Assembly (NCBI RefSeq): GCF_000282115.1
Contig: NZ_AKJY01000002.1
Location: forward strand, 117,783 to 181,782
Length of the DNA: 64,000 nt
From: Chryseobacterium populi
GTDB lineage: Bacteria > Bacteroidota > Bacteroidia > Flavobacteriales > Weeksellaceae
Direction: 5' to 3'
Under the pieces are notes generated by a model. It saw only the letters and a program-made list of their open reading frames with translations. It was not told the origin of the DNA and made no database searches. Shown here piece by piece: positions 43,981 to 52,912 of this stretch (position 1 is its first letter; every line of letters starts with the position of its first letter). Position numbers and translations under genes: made by a program.

Positions 43981-45117
43981 TTATTTATACAAAAAGGTGA
44001 AGTGAGCCGGGATATTTCCGCCTTCGGTTTTCCATTTGAAGTGGCCGTCTTTATCAAAACAATATACAAACCCGGTGGATACGTAGTTCCGGGCATCGGT
44101 GAGGTAAATGTCTTCGGTGATCGGGTTTACGGCAATTCCGTAAGGTGTTTTTATAGCATCGGCATATTCCTGATCAACAATTTTATTAGAAATGACCTGT
44201 TCGGTTTTCACATCAATAATCCCGAAGGATTTGGTGTAAGAGTGAGTGTTGTAATTGAATTCGTTCCCGTAATAATAGAGTTTATCATTCACGATCGTTA
44301 TTTCACTGACAGCAATATTAAAGTTCTTTTTTATAGTTCCTGTAGCAGCATCCACCAGATATAAACTGGACGGAACGGTATAATAATCTCCCCTTGAAGT
44401 TACATACAGGTCTCCGTAATTATCCTTTTTAATATGATGAAGGTTGATCGCAACATCGATCTTTTTTGTTTCCGTGAAAGTACTCAGGTCCACCACAGAA
44501 ACCGTCCTGTCATAATTGGGAAATTTATATCCGCCCGAGTTGGCTACGAAAAGCCTGTTCCCTACAATCTCCATTTCTTCAGGCTGATATCCCACTGTGG
44601 CCTCCCGTTCAATGGAAAGGGAAACGGTATCAATCTCCACCACTTTTCCGATCGGTGCATTCGGATCCAAAACTACCGGGCCTGCATAGCTGCTGGCATA
44701 TACTTTTCCGTTTTTGAAAGTAATATACCTGCAGTTTTGTAACGGAATGGTTTTAATCCGTTTCGCCGTTCTGGCATCCATCACCTCTATTTTGTTGGAA
44801 ACATTGACTACAGCATAAAGTTTGCTTCCGTAAATCCGGATATCATTCCCTACATCGCCCAGTTCTTTTACCACATTAGGATTGATTTCTGCATAGATAT
44901 TCCGGTGATAGGTACCGGTGGTGTAATCAAAGAAATCCAGAGTACATTTATTACTTCCCATATTCCCTTCATTCAAAAGATAAAAACCTTTGATTGCTGT
45001 GTTTTCAGGTTGGGCAAGACCTTCTTCCTTTTCTTCCCGGGTAATGTATTCATCTGTTCTGCAGGAATACAGAAGCATAAAGAGGCAGGCAAGGAGGATG
45101 ATATTTACTGTTTTCAT
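43981..45117 (-). CDS. BtuG-like surface beta-propeller lipoprotein (cobalamin capture)
   Basis: The 378-residue product is a lipoprotein (LLACLFMLLYSC, then RTDEYITREE). The mature part is a YncE-like seven-blade propeller: GFYLLNEGNMGSNKCTLDFFD, IYAVVNVSNKIEVMDARTAK (in motif form), VVEIDTVSLSIEREATVGYQPEEMEIV, VSVVDLSTFTETKKIDVA and DLYVTSRGDYYTV. BtuG of Bacteroides is a surface lipoprotein propeller that binds B12 tightly and hands it to BtuB. Position immediately after a BtuB-like receptor (4-bp ATGA overlap) under a cobalamin riboswitch makes this assignment likely. Confidence 0.82.
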   Translation of the reverse strand: MKTVNIILLACLFMLLYSCRTDEYITREEKEEGLAQPENTAIKGFYLLNEGNMGSNKCTLDFFDYTTGTYHRNIYAEINPNVVKELGDVGNDIRIYGSKLYAVVNVSNKIEVMDARTAKRIKTIPLQNCRYITFKNGKVYASSYAGPVVLDPNAPIGKVVEIDTVSLSIEREATVGYQPEEMEIVGNRLFVANSGGYKFPNYDRTVSVVDLSTFTETKKIDVAINLHHIKKDNYGDLYVTSRGDYYTVPSSLYLVDAATGTIKKNFNIAVSEITIVNDKLYYYGNEFNYNTHSYTKSFGIIDVKTEQVISNKIVDQEYADAIKTPYGIAVNPITEDIYLTDARNYVSTGFVYCFDKDGHFKWKTEGGNIPAHFTFLYK

Positions 45118-47138
45118 AGGGTAAAGTTTACAATGAGTTTAAAGGTTCTGCCAGGCATTGGATAGTTCAGAACCACATCATAATATTGATTGAAAATATT
45201 ATTGACTTCAAGACTGGCTTTAAATTCATGGGTATTCCATTTGATTTTTTTCTGAACCGATAAATCATGGGTATACCAGGGCTGGATATAATTGTACTGA
45301 ATATTGTTCTGCTGCCCGTCATACCGTTCCCCGATATACACGAAGCTATAATTGAAGCTCCAGTCTTTATAATCTGTCATCATTGTGAAATTTCCACTAT
45401 GCCACGGTGTATAGGGAATCTGATCTCCGAAATAGGATTCACTTCTGTCTGAAAAATCTCTCGCACGCTGATAGGTGTAATTCAATTGTGGCCTCAGGAT
45501 TACGTCTCCAAAATCCAGCTGGGTCTGTACATGAATGTCTGTTCCTAGAATTTCTACACTTCCAAGATTCAGCATCATCCAACGGAACAGGTTTCCGGTA
45601 GGGGCAGCAATGATTTTGTTTTCCACCTTATTGAAATAGCCGTCTATTTTGGCATAAATCCCTTTAAAAACCGGATTTTTAAATGTTTTCTCATAAGTAA
45701 ATCCCAGGTTATACTGATTGGTAAATTCAGGTTTAAGAGCTACATTTCCAATCACAGTATAATACAGGTCATTGAAAGTAGGCATCCTGAATATTCTTTT
45801 GTAAAAAGCCCTTATTGTAAGATCTTTGGAGCCCAATGGCTGATACGACAAAAATGCAGACGGAGTCCATTCTGTTTTATCAGGAGATTTTGAATTTTTC
45901 TCTACATTTTCATGAACAAAAGTTCCCAGAACACTTCCTAAAAATTTGAACCGCCCCCATTGATAAGTGGTCGCAAAGGCTGCAAGCGAAGTATAGCGGG
46001 TGGGATAAGAGAAATTAACCAGGTCTGCATCAAGGTTATTGTACTGAAAATCTATACTGCCACTTACATCCCAATTGGAAGTAATGGAATACAGATTGGA
46101 TGAGGAAATATAAACTTCTCTCTGGATGTATGTATTCCGGACCGGATAAGTAGTTTCTGTAGAGAGCGTATCCGCATAGAAGGTATAGTCGTAAGCAAAT
46201 TTAGCTTTAAGCTGGGTCTCGAATTTCGGGAAAAGTTTTTTCCTGATACTTCCCTGAACAAAATAAGAATTATCCCTCAGCCGCTGCCCTCTTCCTCCAA
46301 AACGGTTATTGACAATCGCTGCGGGAATTCCACGGTCAGACAGATATCCGTATCCCCTCACTGTCCAGCTTCCGTCTTTGATATCACTATGAAGGCTGGT
46401 TTCAAAACGTTTTGAAGTAATATCCGAGTCAAACCTTCTGGCAATCGTATCATTGGCTATTTCGCCATCAGGGTATTTCTTTTTATACCTGAATTTATAA
46501 ATTCCGTCACTCTGCAAAAATTCAGAGCTGAAGCTTGCCGATATTTTCCCAGATATTTTCTGTTCCAAACGAAATGAAGGGTTAAATAAATCGATCGAAG
46601 AATTTTTAAATTTCAGTACCAGATTGGTTTTCCTGTTTCCTTTAAAACCTGGAGTTTTAGGTTGTAAATAAATGGACCCTGAAGACCCGAAATCTTTAGC
46701 AGGCTGGAAAATTTCACTTTTCTGCCCGTTGTATAAAGAAATTTCCTCAAGATCATCAAGAGAGTATCTTCCCAGATCGACCACTCCGTTTTGTGCATTT
46801 CCGATCTGGATTCCGTCATAAAAAACACCTACATGCTGACTTCCCATGCTCCGGATATTCACTGTTTTCAAACCACCGATTCCGCCGTAATCCTTGATCT
46901 GAATTCCGGCAAAATAACGCAGTGCATCTGCTACAGACTGGCTGTTGAGTCTTTCCAGCTGTTCACCTGATAACATCTGAGCCGGGAGAATCTCTTTAAA
47001 ATTCTTTTTCTGAATGCTTACAGGAATGATCATATGCTCTTTGATCGTATCCTTCGACTGACAAAAAAAGAGCTGGGCCATTACCACAAACATTGTGATA
47101 AAAGCTTTATTGTATCGTAAAGTGTAGTTTGTCACCAT
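45114..47138 (-). CDS. btuB: TonB-dependent vitamin B12 receptor (BtuB-like)
   Basis: The product is 674 residues from ATG 47138 (MVTNYTLRYNKAFITMFVV); the frame is open to 47210, but that region is leader. The TonB plug domain (about residues 45-150) contains SQSVADALRYFAGIQIKDYGG and KTVNIRSMGSQHVGVFYDGIQIG; the rest is a 22-strand-type barrel ending ILNYPMPGRTFKLIVNFTL (last residues as in TonB receptors). Substrate assignment to cobalamin rests on the riboswitch 120 bp upstream and on the BtuG-like gene downstream. The predicted plug is typical; no CarboxypepD-regulatory domain is present. Confidence 0.9.
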   Translation of the reverse strand: MVTNYTLRYNKAFITMFVVMAQLFFCQSKDTIKEHMIIPVSIQKKNFKEILPAQMLSGEQLERLNSQSVADALRYFAGIQIKDYGGIGGLKTVNIRSMGSQHVGVFYDGIQIGNAQNGVVDLGRYSLDDLEEISLYNGQKSEIFQPAKDFGSSGSIYLQPKTPGFKGNRKTNLVLKFKNSSIDLFNPSFRLEQKISGKISASFSSEFLQSDGIYKFRYKKKYPDGEIANDTIARRFDSDITSKRFETSLHSDIKDGSWTVRGYGYLSDRGIPAAIVNNRFGGRGQRLRDNSYFVQGSIRKKLFPKFETQLKAKFAYDYTFYADTLSTETTYPVRNTYIQREVYISSSNLYSITSNWDVSGSIDFQYNNLDADLVNFSYPTRYTSLAAFATTYQWGRFKFLGSVLGTFVHENVEKNSKSPDKTEWTPSAFLSYQPLGSKDLTIRAFYKRIFRMPTFNDLYYTVIGNVALKPEFTNQYNLGFTYEKTFKNPVFKGIYAKIDGYFNKVENKIIAAPTGNLFRWMMLNLGSVEILGTDIHVQTQLDFGDVILRPQLNYTYQRARDFSDRSESYFGDQIPYTPWHSGNFTMMTDYKDWSFNYSFVYIGERYDGQQNNIQYNYIQPWYTHDLSVQKKIKWNTHEFKASLEVNNIFNQYYDVVLNYPMPGRTFKLIVNFTL

Positions 47139-47257
47139 TAGCTCATTGGGGATAATGATGACGCTAATGGATATGAGAAAAACAATGACATGGCACAGCT
47201 GTAACTGCACAGAATCATTATTGTCCTAAGCTTTATTCCACGAAAGCGTCAAACGTT

Positions 47258-47425
47258 AAATCTTCTGGCAGGTCTTCTGACTTACTCCGTTTCTGAAATC
47301 CTTCCCATTAAAAAACAGTGGATATATATTCTTCAAAAACTTTAGTGTGGAGCTTACAGCAGCGGGTCTGTTCCGGATTTTCACCGGATTCCCTTTTAAG
47401 CGCTTTTTATGGCTCACCAGATTGC
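47258..47425 (-). ncRNA. Cobalamin riboswitch
   Basis: Read on the minus strand: CTGG at 47417-47420 pairs with CCAG at about 47264-47267 to form P1. Between them are the class hallmarks: AAAAGGGAATCCGGTGAAAA, then CCGCTGCTGTAAG, then TGGGAAGGATTTC, and the 3' part GAGTAAGTCAGAAGACCTGCC, the conserved B12-box. All the invariant blocks of the AdoCbl class are in order. It should turn off the btuB operon when cobalamin is plentiful. Confidence 0.95.
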
Positions 47426-47427
47426 GA

Positions 47428-47456
47428 CAAAGATAGAAAATTCCGGAGATAAACAA
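47428..47456 (-). promoter_or_regulatory. Promoter of the B12 operon
   Basis: Minus-strand TTG (plus CAA, 47454-47456), 18-bp spacer, TATCTTTG (plus CAAAGATA, 47428-47435), a few bases before the riboswitch. Confidence 0.7.
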
Positions 47457-47524
47457 TACACCATATAAAAATTTGATTTTCAATGAAATAAATATCGAAA
47501 TTTGCAACAACTCGTGTAATTTAT

Positions 47525-47673
47525 TAACGCAAAGTTTTATTTTCTTCTCCAATATTTAAGGAGAGCAAAGAATAAATCAATTAAAAATTGATTTAATGAA
47601 GTGTTTTTTCCATAAGCTTAATCAAAAACATAGCCTCTTAAATCAGTCGTCTTCCAAATAAAACTTTGCGTTA
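47525..47673. repeat. 149-bp inverted-repeat element (MITE- or REP-like)
   Basis: TAACGCAAAGTTTTAT at 47525-47540 is the perfect 16-bp inverted repeat of ATAAAACTTTGCGTTA at 47658-47673, and two inner base pairs extend it. The interior contains a second hairpin (AAATCAATTAAAAATTGATTT near 47576-47600). Neither repeat arm overlaps a gene. It lies between the B12 promoter and the outer-membrane protein gene. Confidence 0.6.
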
Positions 47674-47698
47674 CTTCAATTTCAGATTTTTTTAAATA

Positions 47699-48649
47699 TT
47701 AAATTCCAAAATTGATAAAAACAGAAAACCGGGATCTTGCTTCGATACCTCCGCCGGCCAATTGGGTATAAAGCGGAAGCATTATTTCACTTCCCATACT
47801 CCATTTTCTGTAAGCCGCCTCAAAACCCAGCTTTCCATAAAGGCTACTGCCCGCTGTATCCGGCAAGGTTTCATCAAATTGTTTATTCCGGTCATAAACT
47901 TCTCCCTGCAATCCTGTCTTTCCTGAAAAAATAATATCATCCGTTTTGTACAGCTGATAAAATCCGGTCACAGCATAATTCCATTGATTTCCAAACCTGT
48001 AATTTTTCTTATTTTCTGTTTTAATGGTATATTCCGTATTGAAAAGCAGAGCCGTCTTATTTTTCTGGTATTTATAATTCAAAACCATCTGATAATCCCA
48101 ACTTCCGGTTCCCAATTGGAAGCTAGGATTGGTTCCGGAGATTCCTTTTTCATCAAACTTTCCTAGCGGGACTTTGAGTCCGAAACCACCATTTAGCTGA
48201 TGAAATGAATCTTTGGAATTCAACAGCTGATAAATTCCCATCAGACTTAAATCCCCGATTCCGTTGATCCTGATATTGCCCTGCATTGTTTTTTTCTCAT
48301 GAAAATGAAACGGCAGGCTTGTATAAACACTCAGCTTTTGAGTGACCGGAATTTTTCCCCACAACTGAATGGTATTGAAATACTGATCCTGCGTTAAATC
48401 TTTTACAAACAGGTTTTCTTTAGCTTTATAATGCTGGGCAAAATATTTGATCCCTATAAACTGAGGGTTCAGTAAGGATTCAAATCCCGATGAACCATTT
48501 CCTGCAGCGCAACCGCACGCATCACAGTCATCATTAAATAATATAACGGGATTGAAATCATGATTCTGAATTTCAATACTGTCTTTGATCATATTGGCTT
48601 TAGCTGTATTGAACAACAGAGCAAATAGCGTGAAAATTAGATTTTTCAT
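47699..48649 (-). CDS. Outer-membrane protein with CDACGC motif (copper operon, last gene)
   Basis: The 316-residue product has a signal peptide (MKNLIFTLFALLFNTAKA). Near its mature N-terminus it carries CDACGCAAGN (C42, C45, C47), a likely metal-binding motif. The rest is a beta-barrel with many aromatic-flanked strands, ending SRFSVFINFGI. It is the last gene of an operon with MbnH- and MbnP-like genes upstream (13 bp between this gene and the peroxidase gene). A role in moving or sensing copper at the outer membrane is inferred; I cannot name a family. Confidence 0.72.
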   Translation of the reverse strand: MKNLIFTLFALLFNTAKANMIKDSIEIQNHDFNPVILFNDDCDACGCAAGNGSSGFESLLNPQFIGIKYFAQHYKAKENLFVKDLTQDQYFNTIQLWGKIPVTQKLSVYTSLPFHFHEKKTMQGNIRINGIGDLSLMGIYQLLNSKDSFHQLNGGFGLKVPLGKFDEKGISGTNPSFQLGTGSWDYQMVLNYKYQKNKTALLFNTEYTIKTENKKNYRFGNQWNYAVTGFYQLYKTDDIIFSGKTGLQGEVYDRNKQFDETLPDTAGSSLYGKLGFEAAYRKWSMGSEIMLPLYTQLAGGGIEARSRFSVFINFGI

Positions 48650-48661
48650 GTTCAGTACAAT

Positions 48662-49714
48662 TTATTCTGAGAATTTTGGATTGGTGATAAAACTTTTATC
48701 CGATAATATTTTCAGGAAAGCAATGATCAATTGTTTTTCCTGGCTGTTCATCGGAATTCCTATATGCCCGTTCTGTTTAAGGAGCGGATCGAGATTCGCA
48801 TGATCTTCTACATTATCCGAATAAAAGTTGAGCACTGCCTCCAGGCTGTAAAATCTGCCGTCATGCATATATGGTGCTGTATATTCCACATTTCTCAGGC
48901 TTGGCACCCTGAACTTCATCCAGTCATTCTGATCAAGGGTCACTCTATAACGTCCGGCATCTTTAAACTGGATATTGTAGTACATCCCCGTATTCCTGAA
49001 GCTTTCATCGGTGAATAATTCTCCGCTGTGGCAGGAAGCACATTTCTGCCGGAATAAGGCCATTCCCTGGGATTCCTGTGAAGTCAGCGCCTCTTTTCCC
49101 TGTCTGTAGTGATCATATTTGGAACCGGCTGAGATCATGGTAATCATAAACTGTGATAAAGCTTTTAAAACTCTTTCACCCGTTATATTTTCATCTCCAT
49201 AAGCAGATTTGAAGAGCTTTTTATATTGACTATCTGAGCTTAATTTGGAAATAACTTCCGGCATCGAACCGTCCATTTCATTTACATCCGTAATCGGAAT
49301 AATCGGCTGCTCATTCAGATTATGAATAACACCATCCCACATATACCGTTTTAAAAATGCCATATTCTGGATTGGTGGAGCATTTCTGATTCCTATCCTG
49401 TCATCTACTCCATGACTCACGGTATGCCCGTGATGGGTAAACGCATTTTCCTGAATGTGGCAGAAGCCGCATGAAATGGTATTATTCCGGGAAAGCCTGC
49501 CTTCATAAAATAATTTCCGCCCCAGCTCTACACCATTTTTTGTGACCGGATTTCCAGCCTGATCAATACTCATCTCAGGAAAATAAGATGGAAACTGAAG
49601 TTGATATACTTCATCTTTTCCCAGAGGTTCAATCACTTCATCCGAACATGATACCGAAATCAGAAACACGGTAACAACCAATATTAAATTCAATACTATC
49701 CTGATTTTAATCAT
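48662..49714 (-). CDS. Di-haem cytochrome c peroxidase, MauG/MbnH family
   Basis: The 350-residue lipoprotein (ISVSC, C23) has two haem c sites: CGFCH (C82, C85, H86) and CASCH (C225, C228, H229). The family blocks are ELGRKLFYEGRLSRNNTISCGFCH (described in parts), NAPPIQNMAF and RVPSLRNVEYTAPYMHDGRF. MbnH enzymes in this family oxidise a Trp of the partner MbnP to kynurenine; plain peroxidase activity is the alternative. It overlaps the mbnP-like gene by 8 bp (49707-49714), so the two are translated together, which favours the MbnH role. Confidence 0.88.
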   Translation of the reverse strand: MIKIRIVLNLILVVTVFLISVSCSDEVIEPLGKDEVYQLQFPSYFPEMSIDQAGNPVTKNGVELGRKLFYEGRLSRNNTISCGFCHIQENAFTHHGHTVSHGVDDRIGIRNAPPIQNMAFLKRYMWDGVIHNLNEQPIIPITDVNEMDGSMPEVISKLSSDSQYKKLFKSAYGDENITGERVLKALSQFMITMISAGSKYDHYRQGKEALTSQESQGMALFRQKCASCHSGELFTDESFRNTGMYYNIQFKDAGRYRVTLDQNDWMKFRVPSLRNVEYTAPYMHDGRFYSLEAVLNFYSDNVEDHANLDPLLKQNGHIGIPMNSQEKQLIIAFLKILSDKSFITNPKFSE

Positions 49715-50534
49715 TGTGAACGTGATCTACTTTAAACATTTTAGTAAGGTTATTGGTCACATTGACCAGATGCGGGCCTGATCCCATCATCATATCGTTT
49801 GCAGCAGACAATGTAAGTGAAGTATCTCCGCTTAAATACTGGTTTAAATCTGCCAGAATATGAATCGAAGGTGTAATAGTCTCCGTTACTCTTGCTGTTA
49901 TAGGCAGATCCAATGTAATTTCCCTGTACAGGTCGGGGGTATTATTCGCTGAAACATTTCCCATATTTCCGGTATGATTCATGAATTCTGTATCGGCTGA
50001 TGGTGTTCCGTATTTTCCTTCGAGCTTTACGAAAACATAGCCGGCAGCCCATGACCACGACATTCCTTTGGCCTTGGCTTTGTTCCAGAATTCAGCCTGC
50101 CCGTTCTGCCCGAGCAAATAAGCGTTCTGACTGATTCCCAATCCGAATTTTATTTTTTTGTAATTGCTTTTAGGAATTTCATTTAAATTCAGGTATACAA
50201 TTCCTGCTACGGCATCTGCCTGGTCTACAATAAAAGCTCCTTTATCCGGATTATTATCATTGTATTTAAATTCGTTTCCTTTTTCATCAATCAGGCTGAT
50301 ATTGCTGATCATATATTTTAATGCTGAAAACTGATGTTTCTGGCCATTGGAAGAAGTTTGTGTCGTCTGGTTTAAGACAATATCCCCAAGGTTATTAAAG
50401 CCGTTTTCAAATTTTATCTGAAGGTTTCCCGAAGAAACATTCTGCAGATCTTCATCATCGTTATTCCGGCATGATAAAAGGGGTAATAAAGTAATGGTAA
50501 TAAGGAATAGTGATAAAAATTTATAAATTTTCAT
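49707..50534 (-). CDS. MbnP-family copper-binding lipoprotein
   Basis: The 275-residue lipoprotein (LLSC, C22) has an acidic stretch RNNDDEDL and the MbnP-like body: LQIKFENGFNNLGDIVL, HQFSALKYMISNISLIDEKG, IPKSNYKKIKFGLGIS, and KGMSWSWAAGYVFVKLEG, where the two Trp residues lie near the site converted to kynurenine in characterised MbnP. The N-terminal beta-sandwich is followed by IHILADLNQYLSG and a C-terminal KVDHVHND with two His residues that could bind metal. It overlaps the MbnH-like gene. Copper binding is from the family; it is not tested here. Confidence 0.88.
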   Translation of the reverse strand: MKIYKFLSLFLITITLLPLLSCRNNDDEDLQNVSSGNLQIKFENGFNNLGDIVLNQTTQTSSNGQKHQFSALKYMISNISLIDEKGNEFKYNDNNPDKGAFIVDQADAVAGIVYLNLNEIPKSNYKKIKFGLGISQNAYLLGQNGQAEFWNKAKAKGMSWSWAAGYVFVKLEGKYGTPSADTEFMNHTGNMGNVSANNTPDLYREITLDLPITARVTETITPSIHILADLNQYLSGDTSLTLSAANDMMMGSGPHLVNVTNNLTKMFKVDHVHND

Positions 50535-50652
50535 TGTTGATTTTTTAAATTAAATACGTGTTGAGTCTGTGCAATAGAAATGCTTTTTGAATATTGAAAT
50601 ACTCAATTTTTTAAAGACACAAGAGTTTTTTGTGATTAAAATATAAGGTAAC

Positions 50653-51021
50653 TTAAAAAACCGGGGGCCTGAAAATGTGTTTCAGGAACAGAAATGAGTA
50701 ATCTGTTTTGTAGATAAAAATGAAATTTAAAAACAAAAGGTCTTTTGCATTCTGAATTTCTGTGATTTCAGGAAGGATGTAAATATCAAGAATTTTCTGC
50801 CCTGAATTTTTTGTTTTGTTTAAAGGCGAAGATCCGGTATCATTGGTTTTTGCCAGCTCTTTGCCCAGGTAACATTTCCCGTTACAATGAAGCTCGGGCC
50901 TGCTTTTATTGATACACAGAACGTTTGCGATATAATCATAATCTGCAACATACTCCATCATAGGGATCAGGGGCCTGACCACCATATAAAAAGTGAGGAA
51001 TATGCTGCAAATTAAATTCAT
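50653..51021 (-). CDS. Small CxGKCY membrane protein (copper operon, copy 1)
   Basis: The 122-residue product has an N-terminal membrane segment (LICSIFLTFYMVVRPLIPMM) and a conserved block with C36, C46 and C50 (LCINKSRPELHCNGKCYLGK). Its C-terminus is KHIFRPPVF. It aligns without gaps over residues 1-60 with the product of 52913-53275, sharing VRP, YDYI, LC, CxGKCY and KELAKT. The Cys pattern with GKCY could bind a metal ion; an inference. It lies 4 bp after sodA and 118 bp before mbnP. I know of no named family. Confidence 0.75.
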   Translation of the reverse strand: MNLICSIFLTFYMVVRPLIPMMEYVADYDYIANVLCINKSRPELHCNGKCYLGKELAKTNDTGSSPLNKTKNSGQKILDIYILPEITEIQNAKDLLFLNFIFIYKTDYSFLFLKHIFRPPVF

Positions 51022-51025
51022 GAAA

Positions 51026-51700
51026 TTATTTTTTGCTTAAAGCATCTTCATATCTCTGACTTACTGATTTCCAGTTCAGCACATTCCAGACTGCCGCAAG
51101 ATAGTCGGCTCTTTTATTCTGATATTTCAGATAATAAGCATGCTCCCAGACATCGATTCCTAAAACCGGAGTTCCTTTTTCTTCAACAACATCCATCAGA
51201 GGATTATCCTGGTTTGGAGTAGAAGAGACAAATAATTTCCCGTTTTTGTCTACAGACAGCCATGCCCATCCAGAACCAAAACGGTCTGCCCCGGCTTTGC
51301 TCATTTTCTCTTTAAAAGCCTCCAAGCTTCCGAAAGTTTCATTAATCGCTTTCAATAGTTTTGCTGATGGCCGGGTATTTTTTTCAGGTGTAAGCATCGT
51401 CCAGAAAAGTTCGTGATTGTAGTGCCCGCCGGCATTATTCCTGATGACACGGCTTAATGTAGAAACTTTGGAAAGAATCTGAAATAAGCTTTCTTTTTCC
51501 TGTGGAGTTCCGGCAATGGCTTTATTCAGATTGGTTACATAGCCTGCGGCATGTTTCGTATAATGAATTTCCATTGTCTGGGCATCAATAGAACCTTCTA
51601 AAGCATTATATGCATAAGGCAGCGGGGTCTGTTTAAATTGTGCAAAAGCAAACTGCGCTGCAAAAACTGCGGTTAATGCAGCTATTTTCATAATCTTCAT
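51026..51700 (-). CDS. sodA: Superoxide dismutase (Fe/Mn), exported form
   Basis: The 224-residue product is a classical Fe/Mn SOD preceded by a signal peptide (ALTAVFAAQFAFA, cleaved before QFKQTPLPY). Metal ligands are H46 (MEIHYTKH), H96 (GHYNHELFW), D183 and H187 (DVWEHAYYL). SOD removes superoxide, here in the periplasm, which is unusual for the Fe/Mn family. It lies between the SCO and CxGKCY genes (5 bp after the small gene start), so it is co-transcribed with copper genes. Whether iron or manganese is used cannot be read from sequence. Confidence 0.93.
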   Translation of the reverse strand: MKIMKIAALTAVFAAQFAFAQFKQTPLPYAYNALEGSIDAQTMEIHYTKHAAGYVTNLNKAIAGTPQEKESLFQILSKVSTLSRVIRNNAGGHYNHELFWTMLTPEKNTRPSAKLLKAINETFGSLEAFKEKMSKAGADRFGSGWAWLSVDKNGKLFVSSTPNQDNPLMDVVEEKGTPVLGIDVWEHAYYLKYQNKRADYLAAVWNVLNWKSVSQRYEDALSKK

Positions 51701-51783
51701 AATGTTTTGTATTTATGGTTTAACACTTTTTCTGAAAGGAAACCGGAAATCAGAATGTAATCTTTATATCCTGTTTCATTTTT

Positions 51784-52467
51784 TTATTTCAATAATTTCT
51801 TAATATCTTCAATCAGCTTTTCCCGGTCCGGATGGTATTTTCCGGTAAGATTTGTTGTTTTGCCTTCAGGGTCTTCATAGTTTAATCCTGAATAATACAG
51901 AATCGGCATATTGTCTTTATTATACCTGCAGCGGATATTCCCTTCCTGATCTACCAATGCAATCATTCCACTGTGATTCAGGCTTTCACCTTCATCGTTT
52001 TCATCACCTACATAGATATTGAAACGGTCTGCCAGATTTCCAATATAATCCCTGTCACCCGTTAGGAAATGCCAGTTCGGAGATTTTACACCTATTCTTT
52101 TAGCATGCTGCTTTAAAACTTCAGGAGTATCATTCAAAGGATCAATACTTATTGAGATGATTCCAAATTCAGGATTATTGATCTCATCTTCAATCGCTCT
52201 CATATTGCTGTTCATAATCGGGCAGATTGTAGGGCATTTGCTGAAAAAAAACTCCACCAGATATACTTTCCCAAGCATATCTTTATTCGTGACCTTTTTA
52301 TTATTCTGATCCGTAAGTTTAAAATCAGGGACCTTCATTACCGTATAAAGGCTCTTTTTAAAATAGCTCATCCCGAACCCAACTCCTAAAAAGATCAATG
52401 CAATCACAGCAATCGGAATGATTATCCTGCTTTTTACGCTTTTATTTTCTTTTTTATTTCCTGGCAT
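51784..52467 (-). CDS. SCO1/SenC family copper chaperone
   Basis: The product is 227 residues from ATG 52467 (MPGNKKENKSVKSRIIIPIAV); the earlier in-frame ATG falls in the YHS gene. A membrane anchor (about residues 15-34) is followed by a thioredoxin-like domain with the copper site FFSKCPTICPIM (C78, C82) and H165 (SLNHSGMIA), the three SCO copper ligands. SCO proteins deliver copper to the CuA site of cytochrome oxidase or sense redox state. It overlaps the YHS gene by 14 bp and is followed 83 bp later by sodA. Confidence 0.93.
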   Translation of the reverse strand: MPGNKKENKSVKSRIIIPIAVIALIFLGVGFGMSYFKKSLYTVMKVPDFKLTDQNNKKVTNKDMLGKVYLVEFFFSKCPTICPIMNSNMRAIEDEINNPEFGIISISIDPLNDTPEVLKQHAKRIGVKSPNWHFLTGDRDYIGNLADRFNIYVGDENDEGESLNHSGMIALVDQEGNIRCRYNKDNMPILYYSGLNYEDPEGKTTNLTGKYHPDREKLIEDIKKLLK

Positions 52468-52729
52468 ATTTTTCAGGGGTTTTGTTGAATTCATTCTTAC
52501 AGGAAGCACTGCAAAAACCATACGTTTTATTTTTATAGGTTGCCGTAAATTTTAAATAATCGGCGGTTTTCATATGACATATAGGGTCTTCTGCATTCAC
52601 CACTTTTATGTTCTTAAGATTCTCCTTTGGAGCATCCATGCTCTTTTTATGCTTTACTTTAGGTGTTTCCTGAGCACAGGAAAGCAATGATACTGACAGG
52701 AAAGCTGTCAAGATAATTTTAGATTTCAT
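52454..52729 (-). CDS. YHS-domain lipoprotein
   Basis: The 91-residue lipoprotein (LLSC, lipidated C18) has a YHS domain: VNAEDPICHMKTADYLKF and YGFCSASCKNEFNKTPEKYA. YHS domains bind metal, often copper, as in metal-transport proteins with a DPxCxM motif (here DPICHM). It overlaps the SCO gene by 14 bp and the first CxGKCY gene starts 184 bp upstream. A periplasmic copper carrier is the likely role. Confidence 0.85.
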   Translation of the reverse strand: MKSKIILTAFLSVSLLSCAQETPKVKHKKSMDAPKENLKNIKVVNAEDPICHMKTADYLKFTATYKNKTYGFCSASCKNEFNKTPEKYARK

Positions 52730-52912
52730 TTTAAATATAAATTGAAATTAATAATGATTTGAATAGAACCTATTGATTTAGACTCAATTATTTCCACGCA
52801 AAGCCAAACAAGGGTTTTTAATGTACTAAATGATTTTAGGGGCACAAAGGCGTTAACACTTAGCAAAGAAATACAATGCTGCTTCAAGGCGTGAAATAAC
52901 CAGTATTAAGAA

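Noticed and set aside
47256..47552. Open frame of 98 codons on the minus strand
   Set aside because: It runs through the cobalamin riboswitch and B12 promoter; no protein family match and the RNA motif explains the sequence.
50571..50585. TGCAATAGAAATGCT as a third copy of the metal operator
   Set aside because: Two mismatches in the right arm and no -7 element at 13 bp; likely chance.
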